A DNA stretch of 12,867 nucleotides from JAFAVZ01 sp036009105 (GTDB lineage: Bacteria; Acidobacteriota; Thermoanaerobaculia; Gp7-AA8): positions 1 to 12,867 of the forward strand of contig DASYMJ010000096.1 of assembly GCA_036009105.1 (NCBI GenBank), given 5' to 3'. The stretch's first letter is position 1. Each line of letters opens with the position of its first letter. The translations under genes and the position numbers were made by a program. The notes under the pieces are model-generated. The model saw nothing but the letters and a program-made list of their open reading frames with translations, did no database searches and was not told where the DNA came from. Of the stretch, positions 6,430-11,497 are shown in pieces.

Positions 6430-6628
6430 TACCGCGCGCGGCGTTGCCGTGCGCGCAGGAGTTCTCGTGGTAGGCGGCATCGTGATCGGCGGCTGGTTCA
6501 CCGCGATGCTTTTCAAAGCAGCGGGCGGCCTGATGAAGATTCTGATCGGCCTGCTGCTGGCGCTGATCACCGGCGGCCTCGTCACGTACGAGGTCAAGCG
6601 GGTGCAGAAGCGGATCGCCGGGGTGTGA
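6401..6628 (+). CDS. Small two-helix membrane protein, 75 aa, unknown function
   Basis: The predicted product has a polar N-terminus (1-16), two hydrophobic segments (about 18-38 and 44-62) and a basic tail ending EVKRVQKRIAGV. It therefore looks like a small inner-membrane hairpin protein with the positive tail in the cytoplasm. I do not recognise a family. It starts inside the permease gene, 29 nt before its stop codon in another frame, which suggests coupling to that operon. A second ATG at 6416 would shorten it by five residues; neither start has a clear Shine-Dalgarno. An accessory subunit of the permease or an unrelated membrane protein are both possible. The consistent hydrophobic pattern makes it more credible than a random frame. 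Confidence 0.6.
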   Translation: MSEQPMTLRDTARGVAVRAGVLVVGGIVIGGWFTAMLFKAAGGLMKILIGLLLALITGGLVTYEVKRVQKRIAGV

Positions 6629-6643
6629 GGTACGCTCGCGAGG

Positions 6644-6670
6644 AGCGGCGCGCCAGCCCGGCGCGCCGCT
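6644..6670. terminator. Perfect 11-bp GC-rich hairpin before the ABM gene
   Basis: AGCGGCGCGCC (6644-6654), loop AGCCC, and GGCGCGCCGCT (6660-6670) form a perfect stem 16 nt after the small membrane gene. No T-tract follows (ATACTTGG), so it may be a factor-assisted terminator of the upstream operon. Its last base is also the first T of the TATACT -10 box, so an operator role is possible. Confidence 0.5.
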
Positions 6671-6675
6671 ATACT
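6670..6675 (+). promoter_or_regulatory. Candidate -10 box of the ABM gene
   Basis: TATACT lies 8 nt before the ATG at 6684 with no Shine-Dalgarno between them, consistent with a leaderless mRNA. The usual -35 position falls inside the hairpin at 6644-6670 and shows no consensus. Confidence 0.4.
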
Positions 6676-6683
6676 TGGCGACC

Positions 6684-6989
6684 ATGGCCATATCCGTAGG
6701 GCTGTTCCTCCGCCTCGTCGCCAAGCCCGGCAAAGAGGAGGAGGTAGCCCACTTCCTCCGCGGCGCGCTGCCGGTCATCGAGGATGAGCCGGCCACCATC
6801 GCCTGGTTCGCGGTGCGCTTCGACGAGCGCACGTTCGGCATCTTCGACGCCTTCCCGGACGAGGCCGGCCGCAAAGCGCACATGACCGGCCGGGTGGCCG
6901 ACGCGCTGCGGGCGCAGTGGTCGGAACTGCTCGCCGAGCCGCCGTCCGTCCAGAAGTGGGACTTGGTGGCGACAAAGCTGCCGGGCTAA
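6684..6989 (+). CDS. ABM-family (antibiotic biosynthesis monooxygenase-like) protein
   Basis: A 101-aa single-domain protein of the dimeric α+β-barrel type. SVGLFLRLVAKPGKEEEVAHFL (4-25) is the typical first strand and helix of YgiN-like quinol monooxygenases and ABM proteins. AWFAVRFDERTFGIFDAFPDEAGRKAHMTG (40-69) matches the central F-x-I-F-D-x-F-x-D-E-x-G-R-x-A-H pattern. Members oxidise small aromatic or quinol substrates without cofactors, or simply bind ligands; the substrate here cannot be read. ATG 6684 is preferred to the in-frame TTG at 6675, which lies in the -10 box. The gene converges on the 107-aa gene with a 4-nt gap. Confidence 0.8.
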   Translation: MAISVGLFLRLVAKPGKEEEVAHFLRGALPVIEDEPATIAWFAVRFDERTFGIFDAFPDEAGRKAHMTGRVADALRAQWSELLAEPPSVQKWDLVATKLPG

Positions 6990-6993
6990 CCGG

Positions 6994-7317
6994 TCATAAC
7001 TCCCACGGCCGATCCTCCGGCGTCAGCGGTCGGAAGAATCCGAAGAACCCGCGTTCGCCCAGCCGGGCCACGGCATCCTGAATCGCCGCCACGGTCACCT
7101 CCGGCAGGACGACCAGACCGACCTCCGCCAGAAACGGCTGATTCAGGCTTTGCAGATCCGCCAGCTCCTGCGCCAGCCTGACCGGATCGGCAAAGAACAC
7201 CGGGAAAATGCGGCCGTCGTCGGCTTCAACGCGGGCATGGCTGAGATAACCGCGCACGGTCATCTCTTCCTGCGCGCGTTCATCGAAATCGTCAGGAAAG
7301 AGCACGCGCATCGTCAT
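6994..7317 (-). CDS. Hypothetical protein, 107 aa
   Basis: I do not recognise a family. The sequence is protein-like: a charged N-terminus (MTMRVLFPDDFDERAQEE), a stretch of alternating strands (RGYLSHARVEADDGRIFPVFFADP), an amphipathic segment (VRLAQELADLQSL), a valine/leucine-rich strand (EVGLVVLPEVTVAAIQDAVARL), and an aromatic end with GFFGFFRPLTPEDRPWEL. There is no signal peptide or membrane segment, so it is probably a soluble cytoplasmic α/β protein. The start at 7317 follows AAAGG by 4 nt; a second ATG two codons later (7311) has more usual spacing. The same frame stays open upstream to 7524 but loses protein character. It lies downstream of spmAB and the 53-aa frame on the same strand. 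Confidence 0.65.
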   Translation of the reverse strand: MTMRVLFPDDFDERAQEEMTVRGYLSHARVEADDGRIFPVFFADPVRLAQELADLQSLNQPFLAEVGLVVLPEVTVAAIQDAVARLGERGFFGFFRPLTPEDRPWEL

Positions 7318-7393
7318 TCGACCTTTGTCAGAAATGTCTGTTTGTGCAGCGTCAAAAGGTCCGGTCCGCGAACCGTTGCACTCTTCAGATGGC
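7318..7393. other. Spacer between the 53-aa frame and the 107-aa gene
   Basis: It is locally AT-richer than its surroundings. On the minus strand TTGACG could act as a -35 element, but no good -10 follows at standard spacing. A small inverted repeat (CAGA-AATG-TCTG) is also present. Nothing here can be assigned firmly. Confidence 0.2.
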
Positions 7394-7555
7394 TCAATTG
7401 TCGTATGCGGCCGTCCATGAGAAAGGTCCCGCGTCCGAGCCGGCCCGCAGCTGTTCGAGCGCTTTGACGGCCTGCGGTATGGCAGCGGCCGGATTCTCGG
7501 CAAGCAGCAGAGGCGCCGCGGCAAAAAGCAACCCCAGCAGCATGGACCGCATCAT
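7394..7555 (-). CDS. Possible 53-aa exported peptide (or a 5' gene remnant)
   Basis: The frame begins with tandem ATGs (7555 and 7552) and reads MMRSMLLGLLFAAAPLLLAENPAAA, a convincing Sec signal with a cleavage site near residue 21. About 30 mostly helical residues follow, then TGA at 7394-7396. TACAAT (7564-7559) sits directly upstream, at the distance expected for a leaderless start at 7552. The mature part (IPQAVKALEQLRAGSDAGPFSWTAAYDN) matches nothing I recognise. A signal peptide followed by so little sequence may be a genuine small secreted peptide or the surviving 5' end of a truncated gene. I see no continuation in another frame before the 107-aa gene at 7317. Confidence 0.4.
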   Translation of the reverse strand: MMRSMLLGLLFAAAPLLLAENPAAAIPQAVKALEQLRAGSDAGPFSWTAAYDN

Positions 7556-7573
7556 GAAATTGTAGCCGAGCGG

Positions 7574-7589
7574 GAGGCCACGCGGCCTC
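7574..7589 (-). terminator. Small hairpin next to the spmB stop codon
   Basis: GAGGCC and GGCCTC are perfect 6-bp arms around a 4-nt loop, starting right after the spmB TGA (7592-7590). No T-tract follows on the minus strand, so this would be a weak or factor-dependent terminator. Confidence 0.3.
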
Positions 7590-8123
7590 TCAAAACAACC
7601 ACGCGCACACTGCCACCGCCACCGCCGCCGCAACCACATCCCCCACCAGCGCCGCGGGAATGGTGTGCCGCGTGCGCTTCACGCCCACCGCGCCGTAATA
7701 GACGGCGAGCACGTAGAAAAGTGTCTCCGAGCTGCCGTACATCGTGGCCGCGGTGCGCCCGAGGACGGAGTCGGCGCCGAAGCGTTTGATGAGGTCCGTG
7801 GTCAGGGCGAGCGAGCCGCTGCCGGAGAGCGTGCGCAGGATGGCCAGCGGGAAGAGCTCGGCCGGGAAGCCGGTGGCGCTCATCAGCGGCTGCAACGCCC
7901 GGGTGAGCATGTCCATCGCCCCCGAGCCGCGGAACATCCCGATCGCCACCAGGATGCCGACCAGAAAGGGGATGATGCGCACCGCCACCTGAAAGCCTTC
8001 CTTCGCCCCTTCGATGAACGTGTCGTACACCTTCACCCCGCGGATCATCCCGATGAGGGGGATGCCCACCAGCAGCGCGGGGACGGCCCAGAGCGAGATG
8101 TTCTCCAGGATGATGCGGATCAT
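7590..8123 (-). CDS. spmB: SpmB, spore maturation protein B / nucleoside-recognition (Gate) membrane protein
   Basis: A 177-aa integral membrane protein with several hydrophobic helices. VPALLVGIPLIGMIRGVKVYDTFIEGAKEGFQVAVRIIPFLVGILVAIGMFRGSG is the characteristic N-terminal region; the cluster LRTLSGSGSLALTTD, then FGADSVLGRTAATMYGSSETLFYVLAVYYGAVGVKRTRHT, is the most conserved SpmB segment. In Bacillus, SpmA and SpmB are needed for dehydration of the spore core. Outside sporeformers the pair occurs widely, as a probable transporter of unknown substrate with Gate domains. Its ATG overlaps the spmA stop codon by 4 bp (ATGA), so the two are coupled. Nothing else here suggests sporulation. Confidence 0.9.
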   Translation of the reverse strand: MIRIILENISLWAVPALLVGIPLIGMIRGVKVYDTFIEGAKEGFQVAVRIIPFLVGILVAIGMFRGSGAMDMLTRALQPLMSATGFPAELFPLAILRTLSGSGSLALTTDLIKRFGADSVLGRTAATMYGSSETLFYVLAVYYGAVGVKRTRHTIPAALVGDVVAAAVAVAVCAWLF

Positions 8124-8713
8124 TTCGCGCTCCGGTACGGGAAGAAGCGCTGCAGGATCTTGGCGGCGATGACGGCCGCGATGGCGCCGGAGACGGTGGC
8201 GATGATCGTGGTGGAGATGATGGCGGTCGGGTTCTTCGAGCCGGCCGCGGAGAGCACGCCGATGATCGTCACCGGGATGAACTGGATGCCGGAGGTATTG
8301 AGCATCAGGAAGGTGACCATCGAATTCGAGGCGGTCTCCTTCTCCTCGTTGAGCGACTGCAGCTCCTCCATCGCCTTGATGCCCATCGGCGTGGCGGCGT
8401 TGTTGAGGCCCAGCATGTTCGCCGCGACGTTCAGGATCATCGCGCCGATGGCGGGATGATCAGGCGGGATCTCCGGGAAGACGAGGCGGCTGATGGGGCG
8501 GAGCAGCCAGCCGAGCATGGTGATGAGGCCCGCCTTTTCGGCCACGCGCATGATGCCGAGCCAGAGCGTCATGATGCCGACCAGGCCAATGGCGATCTCC
8601 ACGGCCGTCTTCGCGGAGTCGACCGCGCCTTTCGTCACGCCGGCGGCGGTGCCGTTGAAGGCAGCCACCACCACCGCGATGGCCATGAGGGCGAACCAGA
8701 TGTAGTTCAGCAT
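8120..8713 (-). CDS. spmA: SpmA, spore maturation protein A / nucleoside-recognition (Gate) membrane protein
   Basis: A 197-aa membrane protein. Family landmarks are MLNYIWFALMAIAVVVAAFNG at the N-terminus, VEIAIGLVGIMTLWLGIMRVAEKAGL, HPAIGAMILNVAANMLGLNNAATPMGIKAMEELQSLN (strongly conserved in SpmA) and MLNTSGIQFIPVTIIGVLSAAGSKNPT. It presumably forms one transporter-like complex with SpmB. The ATG at 8713 is chosen because it begins the conserved first helix; the frame remains open upstream but would then read into the divergent sulfatase gene. TATCAT (8726-8721) lies 7 nt before the start, suggesting a leaderless message. The gap to the divergent lipoprotein gene is under 30 bp, so the two genes share a promoter region. 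Confidence 0.9.
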   Translation of the reverse strand: MLNYIWFALMAIAVVVAAFNGTAAGVTKGAVDSAKTAVEIAIGLVGIMTLWLGIMRVAEKAGLITMLGWLLRPISRLVFPEIPPDHPAIGAMILNVAANMLGLNNAATPMGIKAMEELQSLNEEKETASNSMVTFLMLNTSGIQFIPVTIIGVLSAAGSKNPTAIISTTIIATVSGAIAAVIAAKILQRFFPYRSAK

Positions 8714-8720
8714 GCGGGCG

Positions 8721-8730
8721 ATGATACAAG
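8721..8730. promoter_or_regulatory. Overlapping divergent -10 boxes of spmA and the sulfatase-like gene
   Basis: Read on the minus strand, 8726-8721 is TATCAT, 7 nt before the spmA ATG. Read on the plus strand, GATACA (8723-8728) or TACAAG (8725-8730) lies 8-10 nt before the first ATG at 8739. The promoters would occupy the same base pairs and could not fire together. Confidence 0.4.
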
Positions 8731-8741
8731 TAGGAACGATG

Positions 8742-10721
8742 ATGAGACGCTCGCTCGCGCTCGCTCTGCTCCTCGTTGCCTGCTCCCGGAGCGAGACTTC
8801 CCAGCCGCCCCCCGCCCGTCCTTCCATCCTCCTCGTCACCCTCGACACCACGCGCGCGGACGCCATCGGCCCCGAGGCGCGCGGCATCGAGACGCCGGCG
8901 TTCACCGCCCTCGCCGCGCGCGGCATGCGCTTCCGCTTCGCGTACGCCACCGTCCCCCAGACCCTCCCCTCCCATGCCTCGATGCTCACCGGCCTCTACC
9001 CCGCCGGCCACAGCGTCCGCGAGAATGCCCGTCACCTCGGCGAGCAGCAGCCGCTGGTCGCCGAGCGGCTGCACCAGGCCGGCTATCGCACCGCCGCCTT
9101 CGTCTCCGCCTTCGCCCTCGCCCGCCGCTTCGGCCTCGGGCGCGGCTTCGACACCTGGGACGAGGACTTCGGCGAAGGCGCCGCCGAGCGCACCGCGAAG
9201 ACGACGACCGACCGCGCGCTCGCGTTCCTCCAGCAGCGCTCCAATCAGCCGCTCTTCCTCTGGGTGCACTACTACGATCCGCATTATCCCTACACGCCTC
9301 CCGAGCCGTACCTCACGCGCTATGCGAATCAGCCGTACCTCGGCGAAGTGGCGTCGATGGACGAGCAACTCGGGCTGCTCGTGCAGGCGTTCGATCGGAA
9401 CACGGCCGGCGAGAAGGCGATCGTCGTGGTGGGCGATCACGGCGAAGGGCTGGGCGAGCATGGGGAGCAGCAGCACGGCAATCTGCTCTACCAGTCGACG
9501 ATGCACGTCCCGCTCCTGCTCGTCGGGCCGGGCGTGAAGGCGGGGACGTCCGATGCGCCGGTGAGCACGCGGCGCATCTTCCACACCATCCTCGACTGGG
9601 CGGGCCTCGGCGCGGAGAACACGCTGCGCGGCGGGCAGCCGGAGCTGGTGATGGCCGAGGCGATGAAGCCGTTTCTCGACTACGGCTGGCAGCCGCAGGT
9701 GATGGCCGTGGACGGGCGGATCAAGACCATCCTCGCCGGGCGCAGCGAGGTGTACGACCTGGTCGCCGATCCGAAGGAGACGCACGATCTGGCGGATGTC
9801 CCGCGCGCCGCGCGCGCCGCGTTGCGCGACTATCCGCTGCCCACCGCCGCCGCTTCGAACGAAACGCTCGACGAGGAGGAGCAGCGCAAGCTGGCCAGCC
9901 TCGGCTACGTCGCTTCCGGCGTGAAGCCGCTCATCCGTCCCGACGCGCCGCGTCCCATCGACATGGCGCCGCTCTATCCCATCCTCGACCGCGCCTCGGG
10001 CCTCTTCGTGCGCGAGCAATACGCGGCGGCCATCCCCCTGCTGGAGCAGATCCGCAAGGCCGATCCGCACAACCTCGACGCCGCGCTGCGGCTCGCCACC
10101 GCGTATTCATCGCTCGGCCGCAATGGCGAGGCGCTGGCCGCGTTCAAGGAGGCGGAGGCGCTCGCGCCGGAGTCGGCGGATGTGAAGACGTATCTCGCCC
10201 TGCATTACGCGCGGGGGAAGGAGTGGCAGCAGGCCGAGCCGATGCTGGAGCGCATCGTGGCCAGCGATCCGCATCGCGTGCCGGCGCTGGAGGCGCTGGC
10301 CATGATCCGCGAGCGGGAGGGGCGGATCCCCGAGGCGGTGGACCTGCGGCAACGCCTGTACGCCGAGCGCGCCGCGAAGCCGGCGGAGCTGGTGCGCCTG
10401 GGGCAGATGCAAATGGCCATCGGGCAAACCGAGCCGGCGATCGCCTCGTTCGAAAAAGCGCGCTCGCTGCAGGCCGAGGCATTCCGCAACGATCTCGAGC
10501 TCGGCGTGCTGTACCTCGCCTCGCAGCGCCTGACCGAAGCGCGCGACGCGTTGGATCGCGTGAAGCCGGGCGATCCGGCCTATCCGCTGGCGCTGTTCAA
10601 ACGCGCGCAGGTGAGCGTGCTGCTGCACGAGCAGGACAGCGCCGCGCGCATCGCCGCCGCGCGGCAGCACGCGGATGGCACGACAAGGGTGTTGATCGAG
10701 AGGGAGAGGTTGTTTCGTTAG
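8742..10721 (+). CDS. Sulfatase-like (alkaline phosphatase superfamily) lipoprotein with TPR domain
   Basis: A 659-aa protein. Residues 1-14 form a lipoprotein signal (LALLLVAC, Cys14). Residues about 27-365 are a sulfatase/alkaline-phosphatase domain: LVTLDTTRAD with metal Asp35; QTLPSHASMLTG (73-84) at the nucleophile; WVHYYDPHYPY (174-184); GDHGEGLGEH (231-240, Asp232/His233); QHGN (His245). Residues about 415-640 are helical TPR-type repeats (FVREQYAAAIPLLEQIRKADP, LGRNGEALAAFKEAEALAP, GQTEPAIASFEKARSL). The residue matching the formylglycine Cys/Ser of sulfatases is Thr74, and the C/S-x-P-x-R arginine is His78, so this is probably a phospho- or other esterase. The start at 8742 is preferred because AGGA lies 6 nt upstream; ATG 8739 is equally possible. 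Its TAG stop is part of the proposed cassette boundary at 10717-10723. Confidence 0.85.
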   Translation: MRRSLALALLLVACSRSETSQPPPARPSILLVTLDTTRADAIGPEARGIETPAFTALAARGMRFRFAYATVPQTLPSHASMLTGLYPAGHSVRENARHLGEQQPLVAERLHQAGYRTAAFVSAFALARRFGLGRGFDTWDEDFGEGAAERTAKTTTDRALAFLQQRSNQPLFLWVHYYDPHYPYTPPEPYLTRYANQPYLGEVASMDEQLGLLVQAFDRNTAGEKAIVVVGDHGEGLGEHGEQQHGNLLYQSTMHVPLLLVGPGVKAGTSDAPVSTRRIFHTILDWAGLGAENTLRGGQPELVMAEAMKPFLDYGWQPQVMAVDGRIKTILAGRSEVYDLVADPKETHDLADVPRAARAALRDYPLPTAAASNETLDEEEQRKLASLGYVASGVKPLIRPDAPRPIDMAPLYPILDRASGLFVREQYAAAIPLLEQIRKADPHNLDAALRLATAYSSLGRNGEALAAFKEAEALAPESADVKTYLALHYARGKEWQQAEPMLERIVASDPHRVPALEALAMIREREGRIPEAVDLRQRLYAERAAKPAELVRLGQMQMAIGQTEPAIASFEKARSLQAEAFRNDLELGVLYLASQRLTEARDALDRVKPGDPAYPLALFKRAQVSVLLHEQDSAARIAAARQHADGTTRVLIERERLFR

Positions 10722-11436
10722 CCTGACATCGGAAACATTGCGAGAGGAAAATCATGAGCAAAGTATTCGTCAACATTGGACTCAGCCTCGATGGCTACAT
10801 GGCACCGGAAGGAATGACCATGGACAAGCCTGAGTACAAGAACTGGGGCGCCAAGTGGGGGGCGCTGATGGCCTGGATCCTCAATCAACAGTACTTCCGC
10901 GAGAACCTCAAGCTCGGACCAGGGGGAGAGACGGGCCCGGTCAATGACCTGCTTCGCTGCACCACGGAGCGCATCGGTGCCAACATCATGGGCAAGCGAA
11001 TGTTCGACCAAGGCGAGCGCGCCTGGCCGGAGGAGGCTCCGTTTCACACACCGGTATACGTGCTTACCCATGAGAAACGCGAACCCTGGCCGCGCCCCGG
11101 TGGGACGACCTTTTACTTCATCAATGACGGGCCGGAGCGTGCCCTGGAGCTGGCTCGGGAATCGGCAGGCAGTCGTGATATTCGGATCGCGGGTGGAGCC
11201 GATGTGATCCAGCAGTACCTGAACCTGGGTGCCGTGGACGAGCTGGAAATCGCCCTGGCACCCGTGTTGTTCGGCGGCGGGCGGCGTCTCTTCGAGAACC
11301 TGCGCGAGCCCGGGCCGCGGTTTCGCATTGACAAGGTTCTCGATGGGCCAGCCGCCACGCACTTGCGCTATGTGCGTCAGTGAGGGCGGCCTAACGACCG
11401 GTTGCAGCGGACGGTCCGCTGCGCGGCCAGCCGCCG
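10718..11436 (+). mobile_element. Putative solitary integron gene cassette carrying the DHFR-family gene
   Basis: The segment starts at G|TTAGCC (10717-10723) and ends inside an attC-like hairpin at G|TT (11436-11438). Joining the two ends would rebuild CGTTAG, the exact reverse complement of CTAACG at 11391-11396, as in a circular cassette. The layout (about 35-nt leader with a Shine-Dalgarno, one ORF, attC hairpin five bases after the stop) is that of a gene cassette. No integrase or second attC is in the window, so this is inferred from structure. Confidence 0.45.
10754..11383 (+). CDS. Dihydrofolate reductase family protein (RibD C-terminal domain-like)
   Basis: A 209-aa cytoplasmic protein with the DHFR-like Rossmann fold of the RibD C-terminal family. 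Landmarks: FVNIGLSLDGYMAPEG (5-20; SLDGY is the family start), IMGKRMFDQGERAW (78-91), TPVYVLTHEKREPW (99-112), IRIAGGADVIQQYLNLGAVDELEIALAPVLFGGGRRLF (143-180; the GGA and AP-x-LFGGG-x-RLF nicotinamide-binding and C-terminal signatures). The family includes the riboflavin pyrimidine reductase domain and many uncharacterised NADPH reductases; it is not a DfrA/DfrB trimethoprim-resistance enzyme. GAGAGGAAA before the ATG is a clear Shine-Dalgarno, unlike the leaderless-looking neighbours. By eye its codons are less GC-rich than the flanking genes. It is enclosed in a possible integron cassette, so it was probably acquired by transfer. Confidence 0.85.
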   Translation: MSKVFVNIGLSLDGYMAPEGMTMDKPEYKNWGAKWGALMAWILNQQYFRENLKLGPGGETGPVNDLLRCTTERIGANIMGKRMFDQGERAWPEEAPFHTPVYVLTHEKREPWPRPGGTTFYFINDGPERALELARESAGSRDIRIAGGADVIQQYLNLGAVDELEIALAPVLFGGGRRLFENLREPGPRFRIDKVLDGPAATHLRYVRQ

Positions 11437-11438
11437 TT
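11389..11438 (+). other. attC-like recombination hairpin
   Basis: GCCTAAC (11389-11395) matches the RYYYAAC box exactly. AACG (11393-11396) pairs with CGTT (11435-11438), CGGTT (11399-11403) pairs with AGCCG (11429-11433), and GCAGCGGAC (11404-11412) pairs with GTCCGCTGC (11414-11422). An asymmetric 6-nt bulge (11423-11428) remains. Conserved AAC/GTT ends, imperfect palindrome and bulge are attC features. The bases after GTT (CCTG) do not fit GTTRRRY, but in a cassette they belong to the insertion site. Confidence 0.45.
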
Positions 11439-11493
11439 CCTGCCAAAACACAAAGGGCCGGCTTCGCAGCCGGCCCTTTGTGTGGCGGGAACG
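11435..11493. terminator. Large bidirectional hairpin terminator
   Basis: ACACAAAGGGCCGGCT (11448-11463) and its exact complement (11468-11483) form a 16-bp stem with loop TCGC. Outer arms 11435-11444 and 11484-11493 extend it by 10 pairs (one G·U) across an AAA bulge. On the minus strand the stem is followed by TTTT, a classic intrinsic terminator for the β-barrel gene. It also lies at the end of the plus-strand DHFR-family gene, so it serves convergent transcription units. Confidence 0.85.
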
Positions 11494-11497
11494 ATAT

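Noticed and set aside
7590..8713. Evidence for sporulation
   Set aside because: SpmA/SpmB homologues are common in bacteria that do not form spores, and no other sporulation gene is present.
8714..8989. N-terminal extension of spmA into the sulfatase gene
   Set aside because: The extension is antisense to the lipoprotein signal and is not conserved-looking; ATG 8713 begins the SpmA first helix.
8456..10726. Second plus-strand frame of 756 codons through the sulfatase-like gene
   Set aside because: Arg/Ala/Pro-rich translation with no domains; the other frame has the lipobox, metal sites and TPR repeats.
10754..11383. Trimethoprim-resistance dihydrofolate reductase
   Set aside because: The motifs are those of the RibD C-terminal-like reductase family, not of DfrA or DfrB.
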